Shown piece by piece: positions 10,450 through 22,260 of a stretch of DNA of 64,000 bases. The notes beneath the pieces were generated by a model. The model saw only the letters and a program-made list of their open reading frames with translations, did no database searches and had not been told where the DNA came from. The translations under genes were made by a program, and so were the position numbers. This stretch comes from Welwitschia mirabilis (Eukaryota > Gnetophyta > Gnetopsida > Welwitschiales): assembly GCA_051453625.1 (NCBI GenBank), contig JBOZIK010000001.1, positions 287,055,746-287,119,745 on the forward strand, read 5' to 3'. Numbering within the stretch: position 1 is the first letter of the stretch; every line of letters starts with the position of its first letter.

Positions 10450-11840
10450 AATTTCTATTATTTACATTTTAATTTTTACATATTTAAATCCTTAAACTTT
10501 AGTAAATAATATATTTTAAGGCTATAAATATCATGTTTCCTATAAAAAATTAGTAATCAATTTTTATCCTTATAAGTTTTAAATTGTTATTAAAAGGAAC
10601 TAATATTTGGAATGTTAATTACAAACTAATCTAAGATTCTTAATTTACATAAAATTTGAATAGCCTAATATGATTAACATCACTGTCTAGATTAGTGGCA
10701 CCACTAGCATTCTTAGAAGGGACAAATTATAGAAAAATATGAATTGCTAAATAATGGATACATTATCAAATTAACCTAACAGCATGGATAAAAAGTGATT
10801 CTAATAAGCAAAGTAATAAATCAGATCTTAAGGGTTATAAATTTAAATTTTATTACCTAAGGAAATTTGTCAATAATCATTTATTATTAATATGAATGTA
10901 CTAAGCATGTACCTATGTTATTCATAATCCTATTCAAAGCTATAAAAGAAAATCCTACCTTAAAGGTTAATTATTAAATCTTATCATTATGACTAAGATT
11001 CCATTCTACATATAAATTCTATTAATTTATATCCAAATTTCTTAGGGCTATGATAAGGGCTTGTCTTGTTGTAAAGTTTACCACCTCTTTCATCCCTTCC
11101 TGGGTATGAGATAGTGATTATACCCTGACACATCTACACTATTGAGGCTAAATATTTATTCTAAATTGAACTAAGATCTATCATAGTGTTTGCATCATAA
11201 GTAAATGCACTTTGGTGTGTGATTGAATTTATGCTTTATTTCATCATTAATATAATTATGATTACGAGTTATGTGATAACTCATTTTGAATCTTCATTTC
11301 TATTTTTTGTTTAGATTTGTTTCTTGAATGTATTATCATGTTTAAGATGAATTATGTATTAACATTTATAACATCTTTCATATTGTCCTAGTAATTCCTA
11401 CATTTCATTGTAATATGTAGCATTTTTAATCTTATTGCTTTTATGATATTGAAAATCTATAGTGAATAATTTATTAGTTTTCTATAAATTTCATTTGTAG
11501 TTAATGTTATGTATTTATCTTATTTTGACACTTTTTTATAGTTTTTATTATAAACAATCATTCTTGATTCTCAAAAGGAGAATCTCTCTAATATCTTAAT
11601 CTTTAAATTCATTTTTAAATTATTTTTATTTAAACATTAATTAAACCTTATACTATGTAACTTAAATATTTGTGATCTCTGAAATTACCATGTAGTCTTT
11701 AAGAAAGAATGATAATTAGAATTATCTATACAGTAATAGAACACTTTGGTTTTACAACTTCAAGGACATTATCTGTACCTTGACTATTAAGATATACTAT
11801 TTAAAGATTATAATGTATAACAAATGTTAAAAGATGTTAA
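10450..11840 (+). mobile_element. Decayed LTR, family A, copy 1
   Basis: Aligns along about 1.3 kb to three other blocks in the window (16590-17980, 56445-57545, 60990-62306). Shared landmarks in order are TTTTTACAT...TTTAGTAAA near the start, a GGTATGAGA segment, GTAAATGCACTTTGG, CATTAATATAATTATGATTA, TTTCATTGTAATA, a purine-rich AAAGGAGAA segment and the closing CTTGA-TA segment. Copies 2 and 4 are followed by a tRNA-Asp primer site, which fixes the orientation as plus. Ends are approximate. Copies are highly divergent, so this is an old family. Confidence 0.7.
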
Positions 11841-11847
11841 TTTTTTT

Positions 11848-11866
11848 ATTCCAGTATTGGAATTAC
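11848..11866 (+). other. Possible decayed tRNA-Asp primer-binding site after LTR-A copy 1
   Basis: TTCCAGTATTGGAATTAC sits at the position equivalent to the clear site after copy 4. It can be aligned to the tRNA-Asp consensus only with gaps. Weak on its own; listed because of its position. Confidence 0.3.
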
Positions 11867-13666
11867 ATTTAGTGTTTATTGGCTTATGAGAATTTATTTT
11901 ATTTTTAAAAAATTTTTCTACTTTGGATTTTAGATCTACCACTATCAAAATTGCAAAAACATTTTTTATTTTATAAGAACCAGGAGCATTTAGAGAAGTG
12001 GATGTTAGATCTATGGACATGTTTTTTATGATGAGATATTTGGATCTCATTTCTATCTAGCTTCACTCTACCTTCGTTTTCATTTACTAGTTGTAAAGAT
12101 CTAGGTCTTAGTTTTTACAAAAATTTGTATACCTCTCCATGTGATTTATTATAATAGGTTCATTTATGATATGCTACAAAATTTTGAATTTTGAAAACTT
12201 TTCAAATGTTTTACTATGAAAAATAGTACAATTACACATTTAGATTATCATCTAGTTTTTATAATGCAAAATTTGAGAATTGATTAGCACAATCACTTGT
12301 TTTACTAGTGCTTTTGTAATTTTGAGAAAAGTTTATAATTCAAAANNNNNNNNNNNNNNNNNNNNNNNNNNNNNNNNNNNNNNNNNNNNNNNNNNNNNNN
12401 NNNNNNNNNNNNNNNNNNNNNNNNNNNNNNNNNNNNNNNNNNNNNNNNNNNNNNNNNNNNNNNNNNNNNNNNNNNNNNNNNNNNNNNNNNNNNNNNNNNN
12501 NNNNNNNNNNNNNNNNNNNNNNNNNNNNNNNNNNNNNNNNNNNNNNNNNNNNNNNNNNNNNNNNNNNNNNNNNNNNNNNNNNNNNNNNNNNNNNNNNNNN
12601 NNNNNNNNNNNNNNNNNNNNNNNNNNNNNNNNNNNNNNNNNNNNNNNNNNNNNNNNNNNNNNNNNNNNNNNNNNNNNNNNNNNNNNNNNNNNNNNNNNNN
12701 NNNNNNNNNNNNNNNNNNNNNNNNNNNNNNNNNNNNNNNNNNNNNNNNNNNNNNNNNNNNNNNNNNNNNNNNNNNNATTTGAGAATTGATTAGCACAACC
12801 ACTTGTTTTACTAGTGCTTTTGTAATTTTGCGAAAAGTTTATAATTCAAATCATAAATTGCTTATTTTGGTACTTTTTATCAATTTTCATAATTGTCCTA
12901 TCTTAAAAATATTTTTATTGATCTCGATCTTTAATAAAACATTTGATTAGATACACAAATAGTCAACTCCCTAAAGTACACGAGAAAAAATAACTAGAAC
13001 GTAAATAACTCTTAAATGACTTCAATGAAGAGAATTCTAAACTTACATCTTAGATAGGTTAAACTTTAGGTCAAGATCATTTAGAGTCTTGTAATCAAAT
13101 TAATTAGGTCTAAAACTAATTGGGATAGTTTATGTTCATGTTTATCTAGGAGAACATTAAAATCTTTATGATAAGTTGAGTGTTTAGCTACACTTTCTTA
13201 GTTTTATTCCCTCATGTAAACTATATTAAAATAAATCCAGCTATTATCTTGTTCAAATTTNNNNNNNNNNNNNNNNNNNNNNNNNNNNNNNNNNNNNNNN
13301 NNNNNNNNNNNNNNNNNNNNNNNNNNNNNNNNNNNNNNNNNNNNNNNNNNNNNNNNNNNNNNNNNNNNNNNNNNNNNNNNNNNNNNNNNNNNNNNNNNNN
13401 NNNNNNNNNNNNNNNNNNNNNNNNNNNNNNNNNNNNNNNNNNNNNNNNNNNNNNNNNNNNNNNNNNNNNNNNNNNNNNNNNNNNNNNNNNNNNNNNNNNN
13501 NNNNNNNNNNNNNNNNNNNNNNNNNNNNNNNNNNNNNNNNNNNNNNNNNNNNNNNNNNNNNNNNNNNNNNNNNNNNNNNNNNNNNNNNNNNNNNNNNNNN
13601 NNNNNNNNNNNNNNNNNNNNNNNNNNNNNNNNNNNNNNNNNNNNNNNNNNNNNNNNNNNNNNNNNN
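11867..13666. other. Leader region of the element, with two assembly gaps
   Basis: By position this is the untranslated leader and gag start of the plus-strand gypsy whose gag is recognisable from 13.9 kb. No protein motif was seen. Gaps lie at 12346-12776 (431 N) and 13261-13666 (406 N). The sequence before the first gap (12270-12345) recurs after it (12777-12850) with two or three differences, so that gap length is doubtful. Confidence 0.5.
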
Positions 13667-13899
13667 AGACCCTATGGATACTTAATATAATTAAAAGCTA
13701 TTATTCAATCATAGAAAATCAACATAATACAACTAGACCAAAGCTATTTTTTTTTGTTTAGAAGAAAAAGGTAAAACATGGATGCATACCTTTAAACTAA
13801 TATTCAGGTAGGTTTTAAAGATATTTTAATTATGAATTACTAAAAAATTCCTTTTTAGCCCATAAAACCAATGGATTAATATGAACAATTTTTAACTTT

Positions 13900-15125
13900 T
13901 AATAACACAAGAGAGATTTTTTCCATAATTCATTTAAAGATTTTAAAGATATGTTGATGAAATTCCCTCATCATGCTTTTGAATCTTGTGATTAATGAAT
14001 CTTTTCTATAAAGTCTTAACATCATAAGATAGGTAATTAATTAAAAAGAATGATGAAACTGTTACGTTTAAAGAATCAAATAAAGCCTAACATACTTTAA
14101 AAACATAATTAAAAGTGCTAACTGAAAAAGATCATCTAGAGCTAATGATTTAGCTAAGAGAATTCAATATTCTAGTAAATCAATGGGATGATGAGTATAT
14201 AAATTAGATGAAGTAATAAACATGAATAGGAAACTAAAAACCATAGACAAATAATTAGAACACTCAATTATCTAAAAGTCTAATGGAGTTGTTATATATA
14301 TTATCTATACTTATGATGAACGTAAAATGGATGCATGTTTCTCTATTCTTATTTTTAAAGATATGGTAGATAAGAAAGTGAATAGTATATAACCTAGATG
14401 ATCCTATTTGAAAAAATATTAATAATAATCATCATTCTTATATGAAAATTCATATAACTCTAAAAGGAAGAACTACTCTAGATTTTCTTAGAATTCTAAA
14501 AAATAATAAAGTCCCTAATTTACAAAGATCTATTAGACCTTAGACTAAATTATTAGAGGACATTCTAAAGTAAGTTATCAAAACTTAAATAGCTAGTAGC
14601 AGTAACCAAGCTAAAATTAATTACTAAATAACTAAAAATATTTAGCTTTAGAATAACAGATAATTAGCTTTTTGAAACTACATCTTCCTATCATCTTAAT
14701 CAACCAAAAAAGAAAAAAAGAATGTAAGCTTCTATCTCAATTTATTACCAACTTGAAAGAACTTAATATGGTTGAAGAATGAAAAAATGTTATAGGAGTC
14801 AATACTATCTCACTTAGAAGGGTTATTTCAATAAATAAAAATGTTCAACTACTTAGTAAAGATCCTATACATTTGGTTCTAAAACTCAATCAAATTATGA
14901 CCCTAAAAAATATGATAAAAATAACATGAAAATACATAGGTATAAATAACTCAAAAAGTTCACATTTCCTAGATGTCTCATACCTTTAGGGAAAAAACAA
15001 TTTGAGGAAGAATACCTAAAAAATTTTAAGAAAGCAAAAATTAACATTTCTCTCTTTGATGCTATTAGAAAAACCTTCATGTATAAAATTCCTTTAAAAA
15101 AGTGCATAGTAAAGAGAAAAAATTA
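13900..15125 (+). pseudogene. Ty3/gypsy (Athila-like) gag remnant
   Basis: Plus-strand readings in changing frames match plant gypsy gag in order: FKDFKDMLMKFPHHAF near 13930-13985 (family WERFKDLLRKCPHHG), YNSKRKNYSRFS near 14450 (family YNPGWRNHPNFS), NTISLRR near 14800-14820 (family NAISLRSGK), then a proline-type segment LIPLGKKQFEEE and FKKAKINISLFDAIRK with YKIPLKKC up to 15110 (family INIPLLDAIKQ...YAKFLKDLC). Gag forms the particle shell and packages the element RNA. Many stops make this copy non-functional. It is followed at once by the protease remnant. Confidence 0.78.
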
Positions 15126-15174
15126 ATATAAAGAAAATAATTTTCTATCTTAAAAAGTAAGTGCCATAGTTTAA

Positions 15175-15724
15175 AATAAAGTTTTACTTAAGTTTAGAGA
15201 TATTGGTTCTCTAATCATTTCATGTATTAAAGTTAATAAAAGAATAAATAAATCCTTATTTAAACTTGAGAGTTAATGAGAAATTAATGTCATATTCATC
15301 ACATAAACTTAAGTTGGAAGGATAAAGAAAACTAGGATAACTTTGTGACTTTTTAATTAAATATTTAAATTCTAAAAAAATAATAGGAGGTTTCTTAGTG
15401 TAAGCTAATAATGTTTACTATTTAGTTAACTTTGTATCTTTAGAAATGGAACATAACCCAAGAGGAATTTTAGTTATCTTAGAAATAACATTCTTAAATA
15501 ACTTTAACTCTTTAATTAACTATAGAAATGAAGTAGTAAAAATGTCATTTGAAAATATGAATAAAAAGATACAAGTTTTTAATGTCACAAGAAAAATTCA
15601 CTTAGATGATTTTAAAGCTCTTGATTTAATTGAAGTTAATGAAGATGAAATCTCTGAATTTTTTTCTTTCCTAAATAATCACCCATTATGTAATGATAAA
15701 GAAGAATTAATACTTACTATATAG
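15175..15724 (+). pseudogene. Ty3/gypsy protease and protease-RT linker, with a 92-codon open stretch
   Basis: Starts with KFRDIGSLIISCI (family KDPGSFTIPC), which leads into the protease. The active-site region that follows is badly decayed. From 15446 an unbroken frame of 92 codons reads MEHNPRGILVILEITFLNN, RNEVVKMSFENMN and IQVFNVTRK, equivalent to the family DxEEDPxxPIILGRPFLAT, KLTxxVGDE and FNVFxAxKHP segments. The start Met at 15446 is an internal residue of the protein, not a real start. The acidic end (EVNEDEISEFF) is the variable linker before RT. This is the longest surviving coding stretch of any gypsy here. Confidence 0.8.
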
Positions 15725-15939
15725 AAGGATTATAATCATGAATCATCAAGATGAAAGCATATATTCAAGCCTTTATTACATGAATTGCAAAAACAACTTT
15801 CTAGTAAAGAGTGTGTTTTAAATGTTAAACTTTTTTCTAAATAAATAAAACATGCATTTTTAAAAGATACAATTCTTATCCTAGACTTATTGATGTAAAA
15901 TTATTAACTTCATAAGAAGAATCCTTGTACTAAAACAAC

Positions 15940-16510
15940 ATAAAAAGTTATAGAATGGGCTATCTATAATTTAATATGTGTTGATTTAATTATATGTATG
16001 CATAAAATTCACTTGTGAGAAAATGATAAGCCTAGTGAAAATCCTCAATGTAGACATAATCCTTATATGAAATAAGTAGTAATAAAAAAAGTCTTTAAGC
16101 TACTAGATGCATTGATTATATACTTAATCTCTAATAGACAATGTGAAATCCTTACCAAAACTAAAGTCATAAGAAGTAGCAAATTACTATAGTTAAAAAC
16201 TAAAAAAATAAAATAATTTTGATTATAGTAAAAGTAGGATGAGTAACGTACATTGAATATATAAAAGCCTATGCCATAACTCAAAAGAATAATTTTTTAA
16301 CCTTTTGTAGATTAAATATTAAAAAGAATAGTGGATCATGATTGTTATCATTTTCTTATATGGATGTTCAGAGTATAACCAAATAGTAATTACCCAAAAA
16401 GAAAAATAAAAGATAAATTATTTTATATCCATTTACAACCTTTGTCTATAGATGGATGTCATTTGGTTTATGTAGTACACTATCTGTCATTCATTGATGC
16501 AAGATAAGCA
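15940..16510 (+). pseudogene. Ty3/gypsy reverse transcriptase, N-terminal half, truncated
   Basis: Readings match the RT N-terminus: CMHKIHL, then PSENPQCRHNPYMK, KVFKLLDALIIYLISN (family KEIIKLLDAGIIYPISD), later PFVD-ILKRIVDHDCYHFL (family PFIDQMLERLAGHAYYCFLDG), and last TTFVYRWMSFGLC (family GTFAFRRMPFGLCNAP). The sequence leaves the family right after this motif, before the FMDD catalytic motif, and about 80 bp later LTR-A copy 2 begins. RT copies element RNA into DNA; this copy lacks the catalytic aspartates and carries stops. Confidence 0.82.
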
Positions 16511-16589
16511 TATTTTCTATTATTACTTGTAAACTTTAAAATCATTGGAATATCCAAAATAGGAGGTAAGAAGTTAATAAATATTTTTT

Positions 16590-17980
16590 AGATGTATTTG
16601 CACTTGAATTTTTACATTTTTAACCCCTAAAATTTAGTAAATTAATATATTTTTAATACATATTATCCATTAAGTACTAAAGTTATTATTAAAAAATTAA
16701 ATTTTGATATTTTATCTATAGGACATCCCATGTTTTCTAGACTTGATTAGAGATAAACTAGTAAAAAATATCAATGCTTTCATCCATATCATCAGTGTCA
16801 TTAACATTATAGAAAAAATTGGGTTTCAAAAATCAAGACAAGCTAATCATATGTCAAACTAAGAGATTCACATTAAAACCTAGTGATAGATTAACCTATG
16901 AGCAATAAGAACTACATGTTTATGTCCAACTACCTAATAAAATCTAAATCTATTATTTTATTAATAATGAAAATTAACTAATGGATAACTTCAGTTATGA
17001 GAAGAATTATAAAAGAGTAACATACCTTAAGAACTAATCATCCTTAATCTTTCATACTTTATCCTTGATTTATATTACATCTTGAAGTTTATCATCATTA
17101 GAGCACTATCCGCATCATACATAAAAAATATAGAATTTTTGATCTAGAATTCTTATGGCTATGATGAAAAATTATCTCACAATGAGGTTCTAAGACTTCT
17201 TTATTCCTCCTTGAATATGAGGAAATTACTATTTCATTTAGCATCTCTCACACATCACTTTAAACTTAATTCGTATTTTGGTAACCTTTGCAATGAGTGC
17301 ATCATTAGTGAATGCACTTTGGCCTATGGTTGATTTGATTTACTTTTTCATATGTAATTCAATTATAACAACTAGTTATGTAATAATGTTTTTCAAAAGT
17401 TCAGTGATACTTTGTTAAAGAATTAAACCTTTAATGGTTTATAATATTTAGATGATAGATATGTTAGTAGATGATATCTTTCTTTTTATCTTAGTGTTTT
17501 TCGACATTTCATTGTAGGTTTATGAAAATTCCATTACTTATAATTTCTTATATTTAGAATCTATAACAAAATAATTTATTTCTTGTTTTGGAAACCAAGT
17601 TGTATTTAGTGGTTTATCTCATAGTTAACTAAGGTTTGCATGATAGATTATCTTATGAACATTATTCTTAATTCAAAGGAAGGGATATCAAATCGATTGA
17701 CTCTTATCTTAATTAATTTTCAAATCCTCCTTAAAATTGACTTACAAACTTTTATTAGTTATCATAAGATTTGAAATACCTTTATAGTCCTTAAGAGAAA
17801 ATTATAGTTAGAGTTACCTATAATATAATACAAGCCCAAGTCTATTATTTAAAACTTCTACCCATGCTTTGATCACTAGGGCACATCTTCCATAGATCAC
17901 AATCTATTACAGTAGTTAAGATGTAGCATATCTTTCATAAATCATAGTCTATTATAGTAATCAAGCTCTATCAAGTTTTT
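16590..17980 (+). mobile_element. Decayed LTR, family A, copy 2
   Basis: Aligns with the other family-A LTRs over its whole length, closest by eye to copy 3 in the last 400 bp (ATGATAGATTATCTTATGAA, AGATTTGAAATAC, CATCTTCCATA). Near its end a 45-bp unit is tandemly repeated at 17882-17926 and 17927-17971. It is followed by a primer site, so it serves as a 5' LTR, although it also directly follows the truncated RT of the element to its left. Confidence 0.75.
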
Positions 17981-17982
17981 CT

Positions 17983-18000
17983 CAGCACTATTTCTAAAGA
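17983..18000 (+). other. Decayed tRNA-Asp primer-binding site after LTR-A copy 2
   Basis: The stretch ending AGCACTATTTCTAAAGA aligns without gaps to the tRNA-Asp site GGCGCCGTTGCCGGGGA. Apart from one G-to-T, all differences over these 17 bases are C-to-T or G-to-A. It lies at the place expected from copy 4. The next bases, TTATAATC, also parallel the copy 4 flank. Confidence 0.6.
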
Positions 18001-19550
18001 TTATAATCAACATTTCTTAAGTAATCAAGAACCACTTTTCATGGGTTTTTTTTTTGTTTTTTGATTTTTTGATCTCTTGTTATTAAAATTATAAAAGCAA
18101 AATTTTTGTATATGTATTATAAAAATAAGGAACATATGAAGCATAGGAACATGAAGCTATTAATAACACCTTTATATCTATACAGGGGATGATACTTCTA
18201 TCTAGGGTTGATGTCCTTATTTTTACAATTTTTTTATGAAAAGGGTAGGTTTACTTTTATTACCAAAATTTTAGAGCATCTCTATGCATTTCACTAGTAA
18301 CATAACTACCTATGTTTATAAATGAAATTTTGGGAATAAAAACTATATTTGTGAAATACATTTGTATTAAATAGCATAATTTTTAAAAGTATTTCTTGAT
18401 TATTTTCTATAGCATAAAATCCACAACTTAATTAGCACCATTGTTACTTCTACTCACACCACTATACTATTTTTACATTTCTTTATTACTTTGTTTTAGA
18501 AATATGTATTTTGGTAGATTACATCATTTTGTGTTAGCAATCCATCATAAGAGTCTTTTTGTGCATTATTAGATTATAAATACTACTAGATGACTTCTTA
18601 TAAAAAGTAATGAATAATGAGAATACCAACAACTCCTAAACTACTATAATATTAATTTTAACTAAGACTATTTAGAATCTTTATTTGAAACTAGTAAAAC
18701 CTTAATTAAAAAATATATTAACATTCTTCTAGCTAAGTTAATCATCTTTAACATAGATAGAGATAATGTGTATCAAGAGTTATTTAAAAAATATTTAAAA
18801 TTCTTATGAAAACTTGAGTATTTAACTACATCCTCGTATGTGGTTTTATCATCTTGCATAAAGAAAAATGAGATAAAATCATCCATCATTAATTTTTTAT
18901 CCAAATTCCATGTGATGGGTTTAATAGATTCTTACAAACACCTAAGAGAGCTTGAACTTTAGTTTTAACTATAGAGAAGAAAGATAAAGTAGNNNNNNNN
19001 NNNNNNNNNNNNNNNNNNNNNNNNNNNNNNNNNNNNNNNNNNNNNNNNNNNNNNNNNNNNNNNNNNNNNNNNNNNNNNNNNNNNNNNNNNNNNNNNNNNN
19101 NNNNNNNNNNNNNNNNNNNNNNNNNNNNNNNNNNNNNNNNNNNNNNNNNNNNNNNNNNNNNNNNNNNNNNNNNNNNNNNNNNNNNNNNNNNNNNNNNNNN
19201 NNNNNNNNNNNNNNNNNNNNNNNNNNNNNNNNNNNNNNNNNNNNNNNNNNNNNNNNNNNNNNNNNNNNNNNNNNNNNNNNNNNNNNNNNNNNNNNNNNNN
19301 NNNNNNNNNNNNNNNNNNNNNNNNNNNNNNNNNNNNNNNNNNNNNNNNNNNNNNNNNNNNNNNNNNNNNNNNNNNNNNNNNNNNNNNNNNNNNNNNNNNN
19401 NNNNNNNNNNNNNNNNNNNNNNNNNNNNNNNNNNNNNNNNNNNNNNNNNNNNNNNNNTAAAGTAGCTAGGATGAACATATTTCCATTCTTTCCAAAAGGG
19501 AAAGTAAAATCTTATTTACATAGCCTAAAACCTTATTCCATTAGATTATG
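18001..19550. other. Leader of the LTR-A copy 2 element, with a 465-N gap
   Basis: No protein similarity before the gag fragment. Gap at 18993-19457; the eight bases TAAAGTAG occur at both of its edges, which hints that the two contigs overlap. Confidence 0.45.
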
Positions 19551-19559
19551 GAAAGACAA

Positions 19560-19965
19560 CCTTATTCTATTCTATTATTAAAAGACTTCACATGTGAAAT
19601 TTAGAGAAACATCTCCTAGCTCCAAAACTAATAAATTTAAAAAAAATTAAGGATTTTTAAGGAAAAAAATTAAAGAACCATTGGATAAGTTCTTTTAGTA
19701 CTTTAAAAACCTATAAAAGATATGTCTACAACATAGTTTTAAGTCTTAGATATTACTAAGATTGTTTTTATGAAGGGTCAAGTACATAAAGTAGGTAATT
19801 GATAAAGATGATAAGTGATGAAACTTAAAACCTTAGAAGACATAGTTGAAAGCTCCAAAAAATGGGATAGAATTATTAGAAACACTAAAGAAGCTAATCA
19901 AGACTTTAAAATCATAAGATAAGAAATTTTTTAATTACTCAAAAACTAGACCATGTCACTAAGAG
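19560..19965 (+). pseudogene. Ty3/gypsy gag fragment
   Basis: Plus-strand readings give SSKTNKFKKN (family PPAKTAKLRNEI), then KEPLDKFF and YFKNL (family GEPLYEAWERYKDL), and LKTLEDIVESSKKWDRI (family ALELIEDMASNSYQW), in the right order for the central Retrotrans_gag region. It belongs by position and strand to the LTR-A copy 2 element. The element is lost at 20.25 kb where LTR-B begins, which suggests that the LTR-B element inserted here. Confidence 0.7.
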
Positions 19966-20679
19966 ACTTAATAACTTTAAGGTACTTGACACCCCTAACT
20001 TATTTGAATTAAGTCTTAATATATGTTAAATTTGAAGAATACCTCTTATTGGATTGAGATGAAATAGTTATTACTATTTTATAAATGCCATCAAACAATA
20101 CCTTTCTACTATAACATAAAGTTTTATCGCATAAAAATGTGACTATTTTCATAATTAATGACCTTCTTGTGGCTATTATTTTAACTCTATTAGTATTCAT
20201 AACTAAACATAAAAGCCTAATTTTTCTAACAAAAAATTATCAATAGTGATGAAATGTTATTTGTCATGAGGGAATTCACTTCCTGTGTATGACCTTTATG
20301 GTTTTCCAAAAGCATCCTAATGTGAGAGTTAAACATTTTAGATGGAACCAATAATAATCTTGTATATAATATCATTGTGAATTTAAGTATAGACTCTTAA
20401 GAGAAGGAAAACTTTTTCTTGTGTAGTAAACATAATATTTATACCCAAAATCTGAAATAGAATAAAAATATTTAAAATAAAATAGTGATTAGCATCATTG
20501 ATATCTATTTAAAGACACCATATTATAATACATATTTATCTAATCTTTAATAAAATTAGAATAATATAATGATGTTTTATTAGAAAAGGGTAATTTACAA
20601 GACTAATCTACTTTAAGTAATATTTTCATGTTTTTATTTAAAAAACTTTAACAATTTTCCTTGTCTTTTATCATAATCC

Positions 20680-21360
20680 TATCAATCAATGATAGGATAA
20701 AATAGGATATGTAATTTTTTAATAGGATTTAGATAGGTTTATCATAGAGTTATAGAAGAAAATAATTCTAGGTCAGTAATTTAGAGGGAAAAAAAGATTA
20801 AGACATTTGTTATGTAGTAATAATAGGCAGTAAAATTTTATTGATCATCCATGAAGAGGACCCACTATTTTTAGTTAAAGAATTATTATCACTTAGTGAT
20901 GAAGAGGAAGAATTATGTCTAATTTATTATGTAGAAAGAAGAAGTGATAATACTATTTTATCACTAAATAATAATAGAATACAAAGAGATAGAAAATTTA
21001 AATTACTACTAGGCAATAATAAAGGATGAAGAGACAAGTATTTTAAACTTAGTGCATGGATATAATATAAGACAAAGTGATTGGTGTTTTAAATTTATCA
21101 CATAATAGTGATAGAATATGACAAAATAGGAATTTAAAATTTATCACATGACAGTAATAGAAAACAAAGAAAAAGGAACATTAGATTAATGCTAGGTGAT
21201 AATAGAAGATAAAGAAATAAGTATTATNNNNNNNNNNNNNNNNNNNNNNNNNNNNNNNNNNNNNNNNNNNNNNNNNNNNNNNNNNNNNNNNNNNNNNNNN
21301 NNNNNNNNNNNNNNNNNNNNNNNNNNNATAGAAGATAAAGAAATAAGTATTATGAAGAAA
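20680..21360. repeat. Tandem array of about 45-bp units with a palindromic core, left LTR-B
   Basis: At least ten degenerate units of about 40-50 bp follow the pattern TTTATCACN-TAGTGATAATAGAA then GACAAAGAGACAAG. Examples of the core are at 20887 (TATCACTTAGTGAT), 20959, 21094 and 21138. The core TATCAC...GTGATA is an inverted repeat. The array is upstream of the TATA-like motif at 21483, i.e. in the U3 part. A 100-N gap (21228-21327) interrupts it; a 26-bp stretch occurs on both sides of that gap. Confidence 0.72.
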
Positions 21361-21482
21361 AAAACAAGAAATTAAAAGAAAATTAGATGTTAAATTAATA
21401 ATTACTTACAGTAATTTCCATCCAATCTTTTTTCATCACAATATCATTTATAACTTTTGTAAATCAGCCTTGCATATTCCAC

Positions 21483-21494
21483 TATAAATATAAT
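21483..21494 (+). promoter_or_regulatory. TATA-like box of LTR-B, left copy
   Basis: TATAAATATAAT is kept in both LTR-B copies (here and 51273-51284) within otherwise diverged sequence, followed by a CTCT motif. Position after the tandem array and mid-LTR fits a U3 promoter. Whether it still works is unknown. Confidence 0.5.
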
Positions 21495-22260
21495 TCCTCT
21501 TAAATCCATCCTTAAGGAGAAAGGAGGTTGGTTAGATTGTTGATTTCATTTTTAAAACTTACTATAATCCATTTTTGTAATTCTATTTCCTCCATAATAA
21601 ATCTTAAGTTTCATTCTAGTTCATCTTCAATTTGGTTCCCTAATATGTAATCCGTTAAAGGCTTCTTTGTTGAAATGTTATTAGAATATGTTTCAACTAG
21701 GTTCTTTAGTAAATAATTATTATGATTATTTTGTTTTAATGATTACTATAGATTTAATTAGAATACAAAAGTAGTTGTTAAGTGTACAAGTTGATTTCAC
21801 TTCATTTAAACTATGTTATGTACATTAGTACATATAACTAGTTTAATGGCTCATGTGATTTCTGGTGTAGATTGTTATCTTTCTTTTCTTCTATGACATG
21901 TGATGCATTTAAAGTTTAAATAGTAGACTAACTTACAAGCAATTCTACTTTGTAATTGAATGCTTTATTATTAGGTTGATAAAATTTTAGATTTGTAGAA
22001 TTAATATCATTTGTTTTTTCTTTTAGGTGCATGCGAACCTCGAAGTTAATTGTTTCATTTTGATTTTCTTTTTTACAATGACATTTCAATTTAATTAAGT
22101 TATTTTTATTTATTAGTTTTGAAAATAAATTAGTTAGATAAAATTAACTCAATCCTAGTTTCTATTATCTTAAATTTAGATTCAAATGATTTCACATAAT
22201 ATAATATACAAGTCATGATAAGTTTAACTAGTTTGTCACTACTTATCATGTTTTTTAATA

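Larger units (their letters stand above)
20250..22260 (+). mobile_element. LTR, family B, left (5') copy of a nested gypsy
   Basis: Aligns in the same orientation to 48950-52060. Shared blocks include a GAGAAGGA repeat region, AATATTTTCATGTTTTTATT, a palindromic tandem array, TATAAATATAAT, TTAATTAGAATACAA and GTGTAGATTGTTATCTTTCTTTT. The left copy lacks about 1.1 kb found in the right copy. The internal region after it leads to gag, protease, RT and integrase on the plus strand, so this should be the 5' LTR. I could not find a convincing primer site after 22260, and the 3' edge is approximate. Confidence 0.75.

Noticed and set aside
11785-11805. ATACTATTTAAAGATTATAA as a primer site for LTR-A copy 1
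   Set aside because: It resembles the decayed site after copy 2, but alignment of the four LTRs puts it at the CATCTTCC-AAAGAT segment inside the LTR body. The equivalent primer position is about 11848.
13180-13761. 193-codon frame over a gap
   Set aside because: Artefact of the 406-N gap; the visible ends show no similarity.
20680-21360. Regular repeats that might suggest a CRISPR array
   Set aside because: Units are adjacent, degenerate and without unique spacers. They are shared by two LTRs in a plant-like genome; they are U3 tandem repeats.
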